A DNA stretch of 64,000 nucleotides from Megalobrama amblycephala (lineage: Eukaryota; Chordata; Actinopteri; Cypriniformes; Xenocyprididae), in assembly GCF_018812025.1 (NCBI RefSeq), contig NC_063052.1:15787686-15851685 (forward strand), given 5' to 3'. Under the pieces are notes generated by a model, which was given only the letters and a program-made list of their open reading frames with translations, ran no database searches and was not told the DNA's origin. Below, one piece after another: positions 1 to 11,239 of this stretch (positions are counted from its first letter, which is position 1; every line of letters starts with the position of its first letter). Made by a program: the position numbers and the translations under genes.

Positions 1-63
1 TTCAAAATCACCCCCTACCCTCATTCACTATTCTCTACATTAGTCTACTAATATAGTCCAGTG

Positions 64-791
64 AAGTCAAGTCAAGTCATCTTTATTTATATAGAGCTCT
101 TTACAATGTAGATTGTGTCAAAGCAGCTTTACATTGATAACTGGTACATTATTTTGGCAGCACAGCAGCTCTTAAAGAATAGTGTCAATGCAGGCAGATC
201 AAAGCACTGTCGATGAGGCCTTCACAATGGATGATCTAGTTGACTCGATCTCTGCTGATACTTCAGGGCTGCGTTGTGGTCGTGTCAAGGCGCAGGTCCT
301 TGGTCTCACCCGGATCCGGTTGACTACGGTAAACCTTAGGATAAACAGAAAGACTAATATTAGCGTAGATGCCATTCTTCTTCTGATGTAACGAGTACAT
401 CTGGTGTTATAGGAAGTGTTCCCAGTTCCGGCTGACCTAATTTATGCAGCCTAATAATCCTTTAACGGATTTGAAAATATAAATTGATAATGTGTTATGT
501 GTATGCCAGGTTAAAGAGATGTGATTTTAGTCTAGATTTAAACTGACAGAGTGTGTCTGCTTCCCGAACAATGCTAGGAAGATTGTTCCAGAGTTTAGGT
601 GTCAAATAGGAGAAGGATCTACCGCCTGCGGTGGATTTTGATATTCTAGGTATTATCAGCTGGCCTGAATTCTGAGATCGCAATGGACGTGAATGACTAT
701 AATGCGTTAAGAGCTCGCTCAGGTACTGGGAAGCTAAACCATTTAGTGCTTTATAAGTAATTAGCAAGATTTTAAAATCTATACGATGTAT
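64..791 (-). mobile_element. L2-type LINE, 3' end fragment (family X)
   Basis: Read on the minus strand this is the C-terminal end of an L2-like reverse transcriptase ORF (motif [18 protein letters not shown] near 720-790) followed by the 3' untranslated tail, which ends at about 64 in the repeated aagtc motif. It is closely similar to the longer copy at 37562-39367, which fixes its right break at about 791, where similarity stops abruptly. The tail carries the usual fish LINE sequence around tttatttatatag. It is 5' truncated and not functional. Confidence 0.8.
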
Positions 792-1004
792 GACCTCTGG
801 AAGCATCTCTTTCAATAGCTTAATCTGTGAATGAAAACAAGTGAGTGCTGGAATGCATGATATTACCCTGTATCCACATTGGAACAATTCACAGATCACA
901 GATGCTTTTATCCAATGTGTGTTCAAGTTAGACATTTCATCAGTTCATCTATTCCTTGTTCATTTTGAACTAAACACTTGACCTTAAGATATCTAGTGCC
1001 ATGT

Positions 1005-1083
1005 TTTGCTGTTTGAAATTCGCATGGTGTAATCAAACACTTTATGTGTGATCATCTTGTGATCGGTGTGTACTCAGTGTAAA
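1005..1083 (+). repeat. 79-bp direct repeat, left unit
   Basis: Positions 1005-1083 recur almost unchanged at 1825-1903; both contain gtttgaaattcgcatggtg and end at tactcagtgtaaa. The two units bracket a tandem repeat and an inverted LINE fragment. That suggests a local duplication or a rearrangement mediated by the insert. Confidence 0.8.
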
Positions 1084-1360
1084 CAGGGTTGTTTCATTTC
1101 TATTGAGTTCACGAGTTCGTTTCCTCATAAAATCTTTAAGATAATAAGGTTAAGCGTATTTGGCTTGCTGTCCGCTGTGGAGGGGCTCGAGGAAGCAGCT
1201 TCAACTCGAGCTTGGATATACCCCCCAGGGACTACTAGTGCCTGGAAGAGGAGTACGATAGATGAGATGCCTAATTTATGTGGTGGAGTTGGGGAGGTGG
1301 AGGGATATCGAAATAACTGATGCCAGAGCAGGGTGAGTAGCTGCTTATATGCTCTGGATT

Positions 1361-1514
1361 TAATTGAAAGATTAGGGTTCCCTCCTCTTGAGATTATGTT
1401 TGAGTTTCACTAATTGAAAGATTAGGGTTCCCTCCTCTTGAGATTATGTTTGAGTTTCACTAATTGAAAGATTAGATGGGTTCACTCCTCCCGAAATTAC
1501 GTTGTGAACTTCAC
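1361..1514 (+). repeat. Three-unit tandem repeat of about 50 bp
   Basis: The units are 1361-1410, 1411-1460 and 1461-1514, each starting taattgaaagatta and ending in ttcac. The first two are identical and the third is diverged with a small insertion. It is a minisatellite-like stretch with no evident function. Confidence 0.9.
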
Positions 1515-1629
1515 TAAATTTAGTTTTTAGTCTTATTTTTGTCACACTTGGTGGTTGCAAGCCAAGCGCACAACGAATGATCAGCAAACAAAACAGTCCA
1601 CCAACTAGGAAAGCAGGAAAGCAGTTTCG

Positions 1630-1822
1630 TCAGGGCGCGAAGAAATATAGAAATATAGTATCATCAGCATAACAATGAAAACTAACGGCATGCTTCCTAA
1701 TGATATCTCCCAAGGGTAGCATGTACAGAGTGAAAAGCAACGGTCCTAGTACTGAGCCTTGCAGTACTCCATATTGAACTTGTGATCGATATGACCTCTC
1801 TTCATTTACTACTACAAACTGA
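1630..1822 (-). mobile_element. L2-type LINE, reverse transcriptase palm fragment
   Basis: The minus-strand reading contains the conserved RT blocks [20 protein letters not shown] and YADDT. It matches the 38757-38950 part of the longer LINE at 37562-39367. Both ends are broken. It is probably part of the same insertion as 64-791, displaced by rearrangement. Confidence 0.75.
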
Positions 1823-1824
1823 TG

Positions 1825-1903
1825 TTTGCTGTTTGAAATTCGCATGGTGTAATCAAACACTTTATGCGTGATTATCTTGTGATCAGTGTGTACTCAGTGT
1901 AAA
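1825..1903 (+). repeat. 79-bp direct repeat, right unit
   Basis: This is the second unit of the repeat described at 1005-1083, with a few substitutions. It runs directly into a TG dinucleotide run. Confidence 0.8.
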
Positions 1904-1923
1904 TGTGTGTGTGTGTGTGTGTG
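1903..1923 (+). repeat. (TG)n microsatellite
   Basis: A run of about ten TG units between the direct repeat and a plus-strand LINE tail. Confidence 0.9.
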
Positions 1924-1924
1924 A

Positions 1925-2288
1925 AGGCCTCATCGACATGACGACACAGATCCCCAACAAACCGCTTCCATACCATATCCCCTAGACTGAGCCTGGTTTC
2001 TCCCAAGGTTTTTTGTTACCTGATGGAGTTTGGGTTCCTTGCTACTGTTGCCTCTGGCTTGCATCACATCTCCAGAGCTGCTGTATAGATAAATGAACTA
2101 AATTAATAACTAATGATTTTTACAATGGAATGAATCAATACCGAATATACTTAAGCAGGACAATGACACCATTTTCTTCTAGAGCTGCTGTACAGCCAAA
2201 TTATGTTCCCTCTATCACTGTAAAGCTGCTTTGACACAATCTGCATTGTAAAAAGCGCTATATAAATAAAGGTGACTTGACTTGAATA
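1925..2288 (+). mobile_element. L2-type LINE 3' tail, plus strand
   Basis: Non-coding 3' region of the family X LINE in the opposite orientation to 64-791. It holds the stretch around cctggtttctcccaaggt, the structured end around gcgctatataaataaagg, and the terminal acttgacttga repeat at 2275-2288. No ORF remains. Confidence 0.8.
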
Positions 2289-2960
2289 ATGACATTGCAT
2301 TTAAAAAAAAAAGTAAAAAAAAAAGAGTTGTGACGTTTGATTTTATTGTATTTAATTAACTTCAAATTACAAATGGAAGTTAACGTATCATGCTTTTGAG
2401 TTGGGATAATATGAATCATTTTTATTGACATCTGAAACTGGACGGTGGATTTCCCAGCATGTCATTTGAGTTGAATTTCAGATACTGTTCAGTACCATTT
2501 ACTAATCAATGTAATTTTTCTGCTAACATTTCAATTTTAAAGTAATAATATAATTATTTATGTTCTCATATCACAACATTTTCCTGGTATAAAAGGAAAA
2601 AATATTCAAATGTTGTTGTGTAGTTTTGTCATATCTGTATGAAAAGGATGTGTGCTTAATGTAACAGTACTCTTTCATTCATGCAAATTAATGTACTTTT
2701 TCGTCATGTTTACTTTAAAAAAGGAAGAAAGATAGCGGTCAGTAAACATAACATTGACACAATGTAAACTATGAAGCCTCTTCGAGACTTTGGACATGCA
2801 ATTCACTCCTCCTTCAAAATTTAAAGACCGTTTTAGTAACGAAAAGCTGTATTAAGTATTTTGTTTGTTTGTTTGTTATTACAATTATTATTACCTTTAA
2901 TTGTCTTGGTTCTGTCACTGCTCATGGATTTTGGGATTATTATTTTTTTTTTTTTCCTGA

Positions 2961-3569
2961 CTTCACTGTATCCTGAATGTGGCTGAATATAAGTAGCTCA
3001 TGAAAGAGTACAACAAAGTAAAGTAAAAACACAGAACGCAACCTAACTCTTCCATAGCCACACCCAACTTAATCATTTGTATTTTATGCATCTTACGGAC
3101 ATTATTCCTTTATCATTCATTGCATTCATTGTATTCATTAACATCCTTTATCATTCATTGGTATTCAAGTATGGAAGCTTATTTGTAGCAATATTCATTT
3201 TTAAAATGTAATATGCAAAATGGCAATGCAATATGTAAAATGGCAATGTATTTCTGTATTTAAATTTACATCTTTCATAACATATGTGCAAATTCAATAA
3301 TATAATTTACATTTGCTATTTCGTATACATTAGTTATAGCATATCATTTAAGCATATATTTTAATGCTTCATAAGTTGCAAAATGAAAATGAATTACAGA
3401 AATTATTATATACGTTTAACATGTTCAAGCAAAAATTGTAGCAAAATGATCATTTAAATGTTATTTTTCTTAATTGCATACTCACAGTTAAGACACTTGC
3501 AATTGCATTTTCATTAAATGTCCTGCAATTAATGTTAAAACTAGTGTAGGAAATAACAAATGTAAATTA
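2961..3569. other. No gene recognised
   Basis: AT-rich DNA with short internal repeats, for example atgcaatatgtaaaatggca near 3200-3240. I see no ORF, RNA gene or transposon end here. Confidence 0.5.
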
Positions 3570-3589
3570 TATTATATGGGGTTATTTCT

Positions 3590-3900
3590 CTCTTATTTTG
3601 GGGAATGTAAGGGGAGGGTGCAGTTTTTGTTTGTAATCCTGATTTTCCTGATTTATAGTTAAACAGGGAGAGAGGGCAGAGTTATGTAAATTATTTTTCT
3701 GGATTATCTTTCTCCAGGTCATTTAGAGAGATTTCTGAGATTCTGGCCAGGCTCTTCCCTGAAGCTATCACCCCTATTTTCATTATTATTATTTTTGATA
3801 TTGATATTTCTGTTATGGTTATTGTTACTTTTGTGCATTGTTTTACTAATTGATGGTTGAGTTGTTGATTCTTGGATAGAAGGTTGGACATCCTCATTCT
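3590..3900 (+). repeat. Local duplication, copy 1 of a segment also at 7362-7720
   Basis: Matches 7362-7720 over most of its length, for example in gggaatgtaag, tggattatctttctccagg and ggccaggctcttccctgaag. The match resumes at 4306-4598 with 7788-8035. The pair is interrupted here by a SINE and unrelated DNA. The 7.4-8.0 kb copy is the 3' flank of the lectin gene, so this may be the flank of a lost duplicate. Confidence 0.75.
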
Positions 3901-3905
3901 CATAC

Positions 3906-4066
3906 GGGGCAGTCGTGGCCTAATGGATAGAGTGTCGGACTTGTAACCCAAAGGTCATGGGTTCGAGTCTCAGGTCCAGCAGGGATTGTCGGTGAGGGGA
4001 GTGAATATCCAGCACTCTCCCCACCCTCAATACCATGACTGAGGTGAGACCCTTGAGCAAACTTCA
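3906..4066 (+). mobile_element. tRNA-derived SINE (HE1-like)
   Basis: The head carries a pol III A box (tggcctaatgg, 3916-3926) and B box (ggttcgagtct, 3960-3970) in a tRNA-like arrangement. It is followed by the body around ccaccctcaataccatgact that I associate with the fish HE1 SINE. The tail is cut at about 4066. It is not a functional tRNA gene, since there is no matching acceptor stem at the 3' side. Confidence 0.8.
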
Positions 4067-4305
4067 CATACTTTTTAAAATCCAGCGTTTAGTTGATCCT
4101 GGTAAGTGCTTTTCTTCTTCTACGAGGGGTTTGGCATCACAGCATTCAAACGGGCCATTAAAGAATGCGACACACGCATCTCCTGGACATCCTGTAGAAA
4201 CCAATCAGATGATGACATTGAAACTCCTGAAGTGTTTCCAGATAAGTGTGTCATATGCATCAGATGTTCAGCCAGCAGTCCATAGGCGTGACACCTGAGC
4301 CTGAG

Positions 4306-4598
4306 ACTACAAGCTCCTCGACCCTCGATGGGTAGATATGTAACACTACACCTCCTCCTCATTGTAAATATCCAAATGAGCCATTTTGATCCAGAAACAT
4401 GAAATACAACATGCAATGCTGAAGTAATTTATTCATGTAGAAAGCAAAGATAAACAATAGTGTGTAAATGCACAGCCCCCTGGATCAAACTGGGGTTAAG
4501 AATCAGGTGCATTTTAAAACCATTTCATTCCTTTACTTAATGTGCACTGAAACTTATCTTTTATCTTAAGAATAAAAGGTGCACAGGTAAAATGAAAA
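4306..4598 (+). repeat. Local duplication, copy 1 continued (matches 7788-8035)
   Basis: Shares gtaacactacacctcctcct, ccagaaacatgaaatacaac and the end gaataaaaggtgcacagg with the 7.8-8.0 kb copy. The match stops at about 4598, before the position equivalent to the last lectin exon. Confidence 0.75.
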
Positions 4599-5369
4599 TG
4601 ATTTAATTTACGGCCCGCAATGTCATGCTTACCCTGTAACTGCATGAAATAAGAGTGTAATAAGCTCCACTTTAATTTACGGTAACTAACCCTGTAACTA
4701 CATGAAACAAAAGCATATTTCCCCATGTATTAAAAAAGATTGCAATAGTTCTTTCTACCTGCCTTGAAACAACTTAGTCAGTGCACTTTCTCACTAAATT
4801 GCTCCCAAATGTAAGATTGTTGTCTATCATAACAGTATAAGTACCCCTTAGTTCTAAAATACTTACAGTATAAATAATTTGTTATTTTCCTGGTTGTTAC
4901 CCCTTTATTCCCAATACTTTACATATTGTTCCCTATACTTACATGTACTTACTGTATAGTTACACTATAATTATTGAAAGTTATGCTGTAAATTCTTCGT
5001 AATTACTAATTATCTAAAGCGTTACCAAAAAGTTCATAAAGACGTTGTAAAAAACAAATCCATATGAATTAAGCAGTTTATATATTACATATTGAAGTAA
5101 TTATCTGTCTTTATTGAAGCTATAACAGCAATGTCCCACTAGAGGGCAGTGTTACCCATGTCATATTCTTTATGTGGGTTTACTTATAAAAGACGAGAGC
5201 ATAGTGACTGTAAGGCAAGCTTACACTACAGAACTATGACACTCCATGAATCACCATGGTGCTCACACTACACGTTTTCTTGTCATCTGTCGTTGTCTTG
5301 TCTTAGCGCTTATACCACACAACACAACGAGGTGCTTAGTAACTTATGCCAACAACATCAGTGTAGGAC
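4599..5369. other. No gene recognised
   Basis: AT-rich DNA. The short ORFs here have no recognisable motif. No transposon ends were found. Confidence 0.4.
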
Positions 5370-6560
5370 GAACAAACACAAATGAGTCTTCCAGATGATT
5401 TGTTCAAACATAACTCCATACAAAACTCATCTCAATCCCAAATCAACACGCTGAACCCAAAATCAGAGAATCTGCGACTCCATTCAGTCTATAAAACCCC
5501 CAGCTAAGTATTTTATGGTCTTGCAAAAGATTAGTCTAGTGGAGGAAGATGATGCCAACTTTAAGCAGTTTATAAAAGACAGATTGGTGTGAAGAGGACA
5601 CAGCTCGAGCCCCACCAAGACAACGGCAGAGGTTGTTTGATCCCTGAAATGTAGATACAAAACAGGCTGCCGCCTTCTGAGTGACACAGAGTTGAAATCT
5701 ACAGAGTCATCCAAAACAATTCTAAACAGACTTGTAATTAAACATTGTTCAACTGCATAATTCTACATCATGTCTAAAACCTATACTTGTGACTATTGTG
5801 CTCAGATCACTCACAATTCATGTAATTGTTGTAACTTTTGAATGGTTGACTGAAAGTGTGCCTTGTTTGGTATGAGTGTAAATCTCTGTTCATAACTTAA
5901 ATTTAAAATTATTTTCATATAAATCATGTCTAAATTGTACTCTGCTAATAGCAGAAAAGTTAAGAGACCCGGAGATAATTTATGATCAGAGGTGGAGAAA
6001 AGCCACCTCTGTAACAAAGACGATGCCTAGTTGATCAGAACTCCTCAAAGAGGTTGGACAAACACCTCAGTTTAAAAATTCAGTACACGAAGATAAGACA
6101 GACAAGACGACAAGACAATGAAGACAAGACAAAGGCAGATCGAGATCAGATGAAAATAAGTTAACAACTTCATTCAAGCCATCCAACTACTCTCATGTCA
6201 CATTTCTTTCTTTTACTTAGCTTCCGTTCTTGAGTCTCATGTTCTAAGTTAAGCTTTGCTGGAAAGTGTAATCAACGACTCTACGTTTTTTGCCCGCCTC
6301 AAAACTTCTAACTTCAGCCATGAGGGAGACTCCACTCCACTCCACCAGCAAATCAGAATGACACCCTTCTCCAAGCCAAAGACACTGACAAAGGGAATCC
6401 CCATCTAAAGACACAAACGTTGAACGCAAGTATACCTCCAGATTCTATAGCTGAACTGGTGCATTGATATAAATTCTAATAACTCCGCCTAAGACGCGAT
6501 AGAAGGGTTAAATTAATGATTGATGGTTTGTTCAGATCAGGTCTTATGAAGTACATATAT
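5370..6560. repeat. Interspersed repeat of unknown class, copy 1
   Basis: About 5484-6085 is alignable, with many indels, to 11881-12565. Shared blocks include cagaggttgtttgatccc, cacaattcatg, taacttttgaatggttga and acaaacacctcagttt. The stretch to 6560 looks like a continuation but has no partner here. It could be a solo LTR or a non-autonomous DNA element. I found no clean ends or target duplication. Confidence 0.5.
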
Positions 6561-6689
6561 TGTTAGAAACTTATTTGGGATTTCATCATTTCACTCTCTT
6601 AAAACTCATTCTTTCTTCACTTCCTTTCTTTCTGCAACTGGTATGAATGTGTGTGTGTTTGCTAGATTTTAGTTTGTGTTAAAATAATC

Positions 6690-7225
6690 GGTAGCACTTT
6701 ATTTTACAGTACGTGTACTTTCCTGGTACATATGTAGTAATTATGCTGTACATACAGGTAAAAGAGTGGTAACACAAGGTACTTACCTGATATGTATGTA
6801 CATGGAAACGAATAAGAAACACTGCTGTACTTTCCAATGGTACATACATGGTAACTACTTTGTACCTATAGACAAGTGTCGGGTAATAACAGGTGCTTAC
6901 TTATAGTGTCCGTATATGGTAACTAACAGACACATTACTGTACTTACTAACAATATGTACATGGTAACTCAGTAGTACTTACGGACAACTGTGGGTAATA
7001 CGGACACTATAAGTAAGCACCTGTTATTACCTAACACTTGTCTATAGGTACAAAGTAGTTACCATGTATGTACCATTGGAAAGTATAGCAGTGTTTCTTA
7101 TTAGTTCCCATGTACATACATGTCAGGTAAGTACCTTGTGTTACCACTCTTGTACACCTATATGTACAACATAATTACTATATATGTACCATGAAAGTAC
7201 ACGTACTGTAAAATAAAGTGCTACC
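6690..7225. mobile_element. Fold-back DNA transposon (MITE) with 8-bp target duplication
   Basis: The element begins ggtagcactttattttacag and ends with its reverse complement. The arms, about 6690-6916 and 6998-7225, are almost fully inverted copies around a spacer of about 80 bp. A perfect direct repeat aaataatc flanks it (6682-6689 and 7226-7233). An 8-bp duplication points to the hAT group or another 8-bp-duplicating superfamily such as Merlin. It has no coding capacity and would fold into a long hairpin. Confidence 0.9.
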
Positions 7226-7361
7226 AAATAATCAATAAAGTCTCATTTATATTTTTAAAGATAAGTCTTGTGTTATGTGCTTACGAATTGAATGACTTAA
7301 ACTGAATGACAAATGAATCCTGGACAATTCAGTTGCTTGTTCTGGACAATGCAGTTCTTGT

Positions 7362-8035
7362 TTGGGGAATGTAAGTGGAGTGTGCCATATTTGTTTGTAA
7401 TCCTGATGTTCTCCTGTTTACGGTTACAGGGAGAGAGGGAAGATTTATGTCATTTATTTTTCTGGATTATCTTTCTCCAGGTTATTTAGAGAGATTTCTG
7501 GGTTAGTTCGTTTTTTGTTTTGTGTGTTATTTCGGCCAGGCTCTTCCCTGAAGTTATAGCCTGTATTTTCATTATTATTCTTTTTGATATTGATATTTGT
7601 GATATGGTTTTTGTTAATTTTGTGCCTTTTTTACTCTTCATAACAGAAAATTTAAAGTTAATATTGGTCAAATTGGTGGTTGTGTTGTTGATTCTGAGAC
7701 AGAAGGTTGGACATCCTCGTTCTCTGTTTTCCTTTTCTTTCTCTTTTTTTGAATTTTTTTATTCTTTGCTTTGCTTCCAGCTCCTCAACTCTAGATGGGT
7801 AGCTATGTAACACTACACCTCCTCCTCATTTTAAATGTCTAAATGAGGCTTTTTTGATCCAGAAACATGAAATACAACATCATGCAATGCTGTAGTAATT
7901 TATTCATGTAGAAAGCAAAGATAAACAAAGATAGGTAAAAGATAGGTGCATTTTAAAAACCATTTCATCCCTTTACTGAATGTGCACTGAAACTTATCTT
8001 TTATTTTAGGAATAAAAGGTGCACAGGTAAAATGA
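7362..8035. repeat. Local duplication, copy 2
   Basis: Partner of 3590-3900 plus 4306-4598. It lies directly downstream of the minus-strand lectin gene. On the minus strand it contains an AATAAA at 7904-7899 that could serve as a poly(A) signal for that gene. Confidence 0.7.
7899..7904 (-). promoter_or_regulatory. Possible poly(A) signal of the lectin gene
   Basis: AATAAA on the minus strand, about 235 bp beyond the stop codon in the last lectin exon. The hexamer is also present in the duplicate at 4.4 kb. Assignment to the gene is inference. Confidence 0.4.
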
Positions 8036-8137
8036 AAACAATGAAAAAAGTGCAATATTAGTATTGCTCAGAAAACAGTAGTTTGGTATTTTGCTTATAG
8101 GATCAGTGGACTGTGGTGTAACATCATCTCATTCCAC

Positions 8138-11100
8138 TTAATCTGGCAATGAAAACAGAACAAAACAATCATTAAGGGAACATACACATAGTATAAATAG
8201 TACATATAGTACAAATGTCTACACATCATGTCTCTCTCCCTTTATCACTCACCTGAAAACACCTCAACTTCACACAGTGTGAGATATTCATAGCGCCCAG
8301 GAACAAAAATGTTGACATATCGTCCCTTAATAGGATTAAACTCAAATGTTTGTGTCTCTCCAGCTGGGATGGTCACAACAGTCGCAGCCCTGTGAAGAAA
8401 CACAGTAACAGAGAAATAGAGAGGGGCGTATCAAAACGCCATGAAGAATATTAAATATACTTCTGTCGAAGGCATGATTTATTCAAAGTAATCTTATTTA
8501 CTCATATTCTAACCATTTGTGTAAGCATTAAGAGAGAAAATACTTACAGCTCATTATTGTTGCCATTATTTTCCAGGCTTTTGCCGATACGGATCTGAGC
8601 ACCATTTATTCTCTCTGGAGAACTATCTCCACGATTAGTGATGCTAACCCTGGTTACCTTGTAGACATCCAATAAGTCAAGTCTCCACCAGGGCTCCTTT
8701 TCCCAATTAGTAAATGTGCATGACCCACGACTGAAAATTGGATTCCTGTTGCCATCAATAGCATATTGAGGTCCATTTGTACTGTATGTGGAAGACTGGT
8801 TAGCTTTGCCTCCAACAGCAAGATTCCCTGTTTAACATAAAATAATAAACAATAACTTTTTTTTACTTTAATGTGCTAAAGTATAATTCCAATATAATGG
8901 GCAAAATAATGCTAAAATATTTAATCCAAAGGATTACACGGCTCTCTGGAATACTTGATTCTGATTGGTCAGTTGTGACATTCTGAGGTCTGATATTTCC
9001 AGATAATGACCGTCATCAATAGTAACGCTGTATAACAGAGAACACTTACTTGGACTACAAAGGTATGATGGTATGTCGTTTTCTGTTAATAAAATAATAT
9101 CAGTTATATACACATTAATAAGTAAATAAACAAATTATATCACAGAGTTTCTTCTCTCTCCATTCCTTACCTGCAGACACCTCGACTTCACAGAGAGTAA
9201 GGATTTCATCATTCCCAGGTAAAAAAATGTTGACATATCGGCCATTAACAGACTCAAATGAAAATGTTTCTGTGCCATTAAGAACAGTGAGAACAGTTGC
9301 AACCCTGCAAATACATAAAGAACAGTGTTAAAATGAAAACCAGAGGCCTCACAACACATTGCACATGTCTAACAAATTCATTTAATCTGTACTGAAATCA
9401 AATGGTTTTGTACAGCACTCTTCACAATAGCTTGTTTGCAATCACGTGATTCTGATGACGCTCAAAATTCAGATAGAGGGCAGGAAGTGAAAAGTAGAAA
9501 GGACAAGATCGAGGAAAGTCCATAATGTATTGGTTTAGACACTATTTCAAGAGAGGTATAAACAGAAAATCACAACATATGTTGGACTTGATCCTTACAT
9601 TATAAAGAAGAGCGATTTTTATACTGAATTGGTATATTTGCCCGTCATTGAGATGCAACTTCTCCAGTGCCCAGTTGCGTAAAGCACCAGGTTTTTCCCT
9701 CAAGTATGAAACTTAAGGCGTGACTTCCCCTTACCTATGGGAATGTCTATATAATTATGGGAATTTCTATATTACATGTCTATATAATCTTGATATAATA
9801 CCTTAAACAGTTCTCTAAGTGAAACCGTTAAGTGTTTCACAACAGCGATCCAGGTTTTGCTGTTATAAATTTCTATTGTTGCCATGGACACGTTATTTGT
9901 TATCAGTGTTTATGTGAATAAATGCTTAAATTAAGATGTTTATCATATGAAGCGGTCGATCATGTCTCATAAGAAGACTTGGTTCGAACCTGCTCACTCT
10001 GTGTAAGACTTTTTTCAAAAGAAGAAGAAGAAGTTTTTCAAAACATGTTATACTGAGGAAAATTACAGTTAAGGTGCTTTATGCAACTGGACACGACATC
10101 CTTATAGAAAACAAATGAAATCATACAAATCTATGGAGGAATAGTACTTTTTTGTTAGTGGTTGGACATGCAAGTCATATTGCACACACAAGCATTATCC
10201 GACTCAGCCACACCTGATTGCAGACGCAGGATTAAAAGCCACTTTTTCCTGCGTTTTTCAGTCAATTTCTTGTATTTTTCCCCCTGATGAGCAACAACGT
10301 TTGGTACACGATAAAGGCTCCTTATGGTTTCTTGGTTTGATCAATTAGAGCAACCATAAACGACGCAAAACATAGGCATTTCATAGTGCTTCCCTATGTA
10401 GAAAATTACTTACTGCCCTCCAACTGCATTTCGCGCCGCTCCATGACGTCATGTGCAAACAACCTATACAAATAATTGTTGTTTTATATTGCATTTATAC
10501 AAAAAACAGTGGTCTAACCTTAAAAATGTCTAACCACAGTCTGAATAAAATATGTTCAAGTAAAGTACATCTCCATGGCTGTGGCTCTCTGAGTGGTTGG
10601 TTTGTGGAGGAGGTTCAATTTTGTTTTATTAAACCAGACTGAACATGATAAACATGGGAAGATGACAGAACAACTAAATTTCTTACAGCTCATTGTTGTT
10701 TCCGTTGTTGGCCAGACTGTTACCAACACGAATCTGAGCTCCTTTAAGCCGCTCTTTGCAACAGTCTCCACGATTAGTGATGGTAACGTTGCTTATTCTG
10801 TAGACATTTCCAAGGTCAACTCTCCACCATGGATTAAACTCAGATTTAGTCTGAGTGCATGATTCCTTCGCGTAATTTGAGTCTCTTTTTCCATCTACTG
10901 CATGTTGAGCATCTCCCTGTGAGTGGCCTAAGGAGGACTGCAGAGCCATGGCATTGAGAGCAAGATTCCCTGTTCAATATGATATGAAATCGATAAAAAA
11001 CGATAAGACAGGTTCAAAGTAATACAAATAAATATAAATAAATAAATAAATCACAAGTTTTCAATGACCATATTTGAGCCTATAATTTTAATAAATTATT

Positions 11101-11239
11101 CTGACTGATATATAATAATACACAATGGTTACAGATTTTTAAATCCAGGCATTTTTACTTGTATTATTTTAAACATACCTTTGGAATCAGCGACGCACAG
11201 TCCAGTAAGTGTTAGAAACACAATCACACGTATCGCCAT
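8138..11239 (-). CDS. Secreted tandem F-type lectin (fucolectin-like), seven coding exons
   Basis: Coding exons, minus strand: 11239-11179, 10969-10687, 9304-9171, 9082-9050, 8827-8548, 8389-8253 and 8142-8138. All introns are GT-AG and the phases join in frame, giving about 290 residues. Residues 1-17 form a signal peptide ([17 protein letters not shown]). Two F-type lectin (F5/8-type discoidin-like) domains follow, about residues 21-140 and 151-290. Each is encoded by one long and one short exon, and a small exon supplies the linker. Domain 1 has WWRVDL and NRGDCCKER; domain 2 has WWRLDL and NRGDSSPER. Each ends in a CEVEV strand. Known family members bind fucose in innate defence; that role is inferred here. 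Both domains lack the expected binding His (Gln in SCTQT, Phe in SCTFT), and domain 2 has Ser-Ser for the Cys-Cys pair. The last exon is uncertain because exon 6 can also read into its donor and stop at 8245. Confidence 0.88.
9430..10464. mobile_element. Probable non-autonomous DNA transposon in lectin intron 2
   Basis: Both ends begin with ttgtttgca read inward and carry a similar stretch ending in gagggcag about 50 bp in. That gives an imperfect terminal inverted repeat. It is flanked by TA on both sides (9428-9429 and 10465-10466). No transposase ORF is present. The target duplication is too short to prove the boundaries. Confidence 0.5.

Larger units (their letters stand above)
893..2960. 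repeat. Copy C of a low-copy duplicated segment, interrupted
   Basis: Positions about 893-1083 match 39942-40080 (copy A), and about 2320-2960 match 40590-41380 (copy A) and 59930-60480 (copy B). It is more diverged than A and B are from each other. The middle is occupied by LINE fragments, a tandem repeat and a TG run. I see no coding capacity. It may be an old segmental duplication or a large non-coding transposon. Confidence 0.6.

Noticed and set aside
3906..3980. Possible tRNA gene
   Set aside because: A and B boxes are present but no acceptor stem closes, and the downstream body is that of a SINE.
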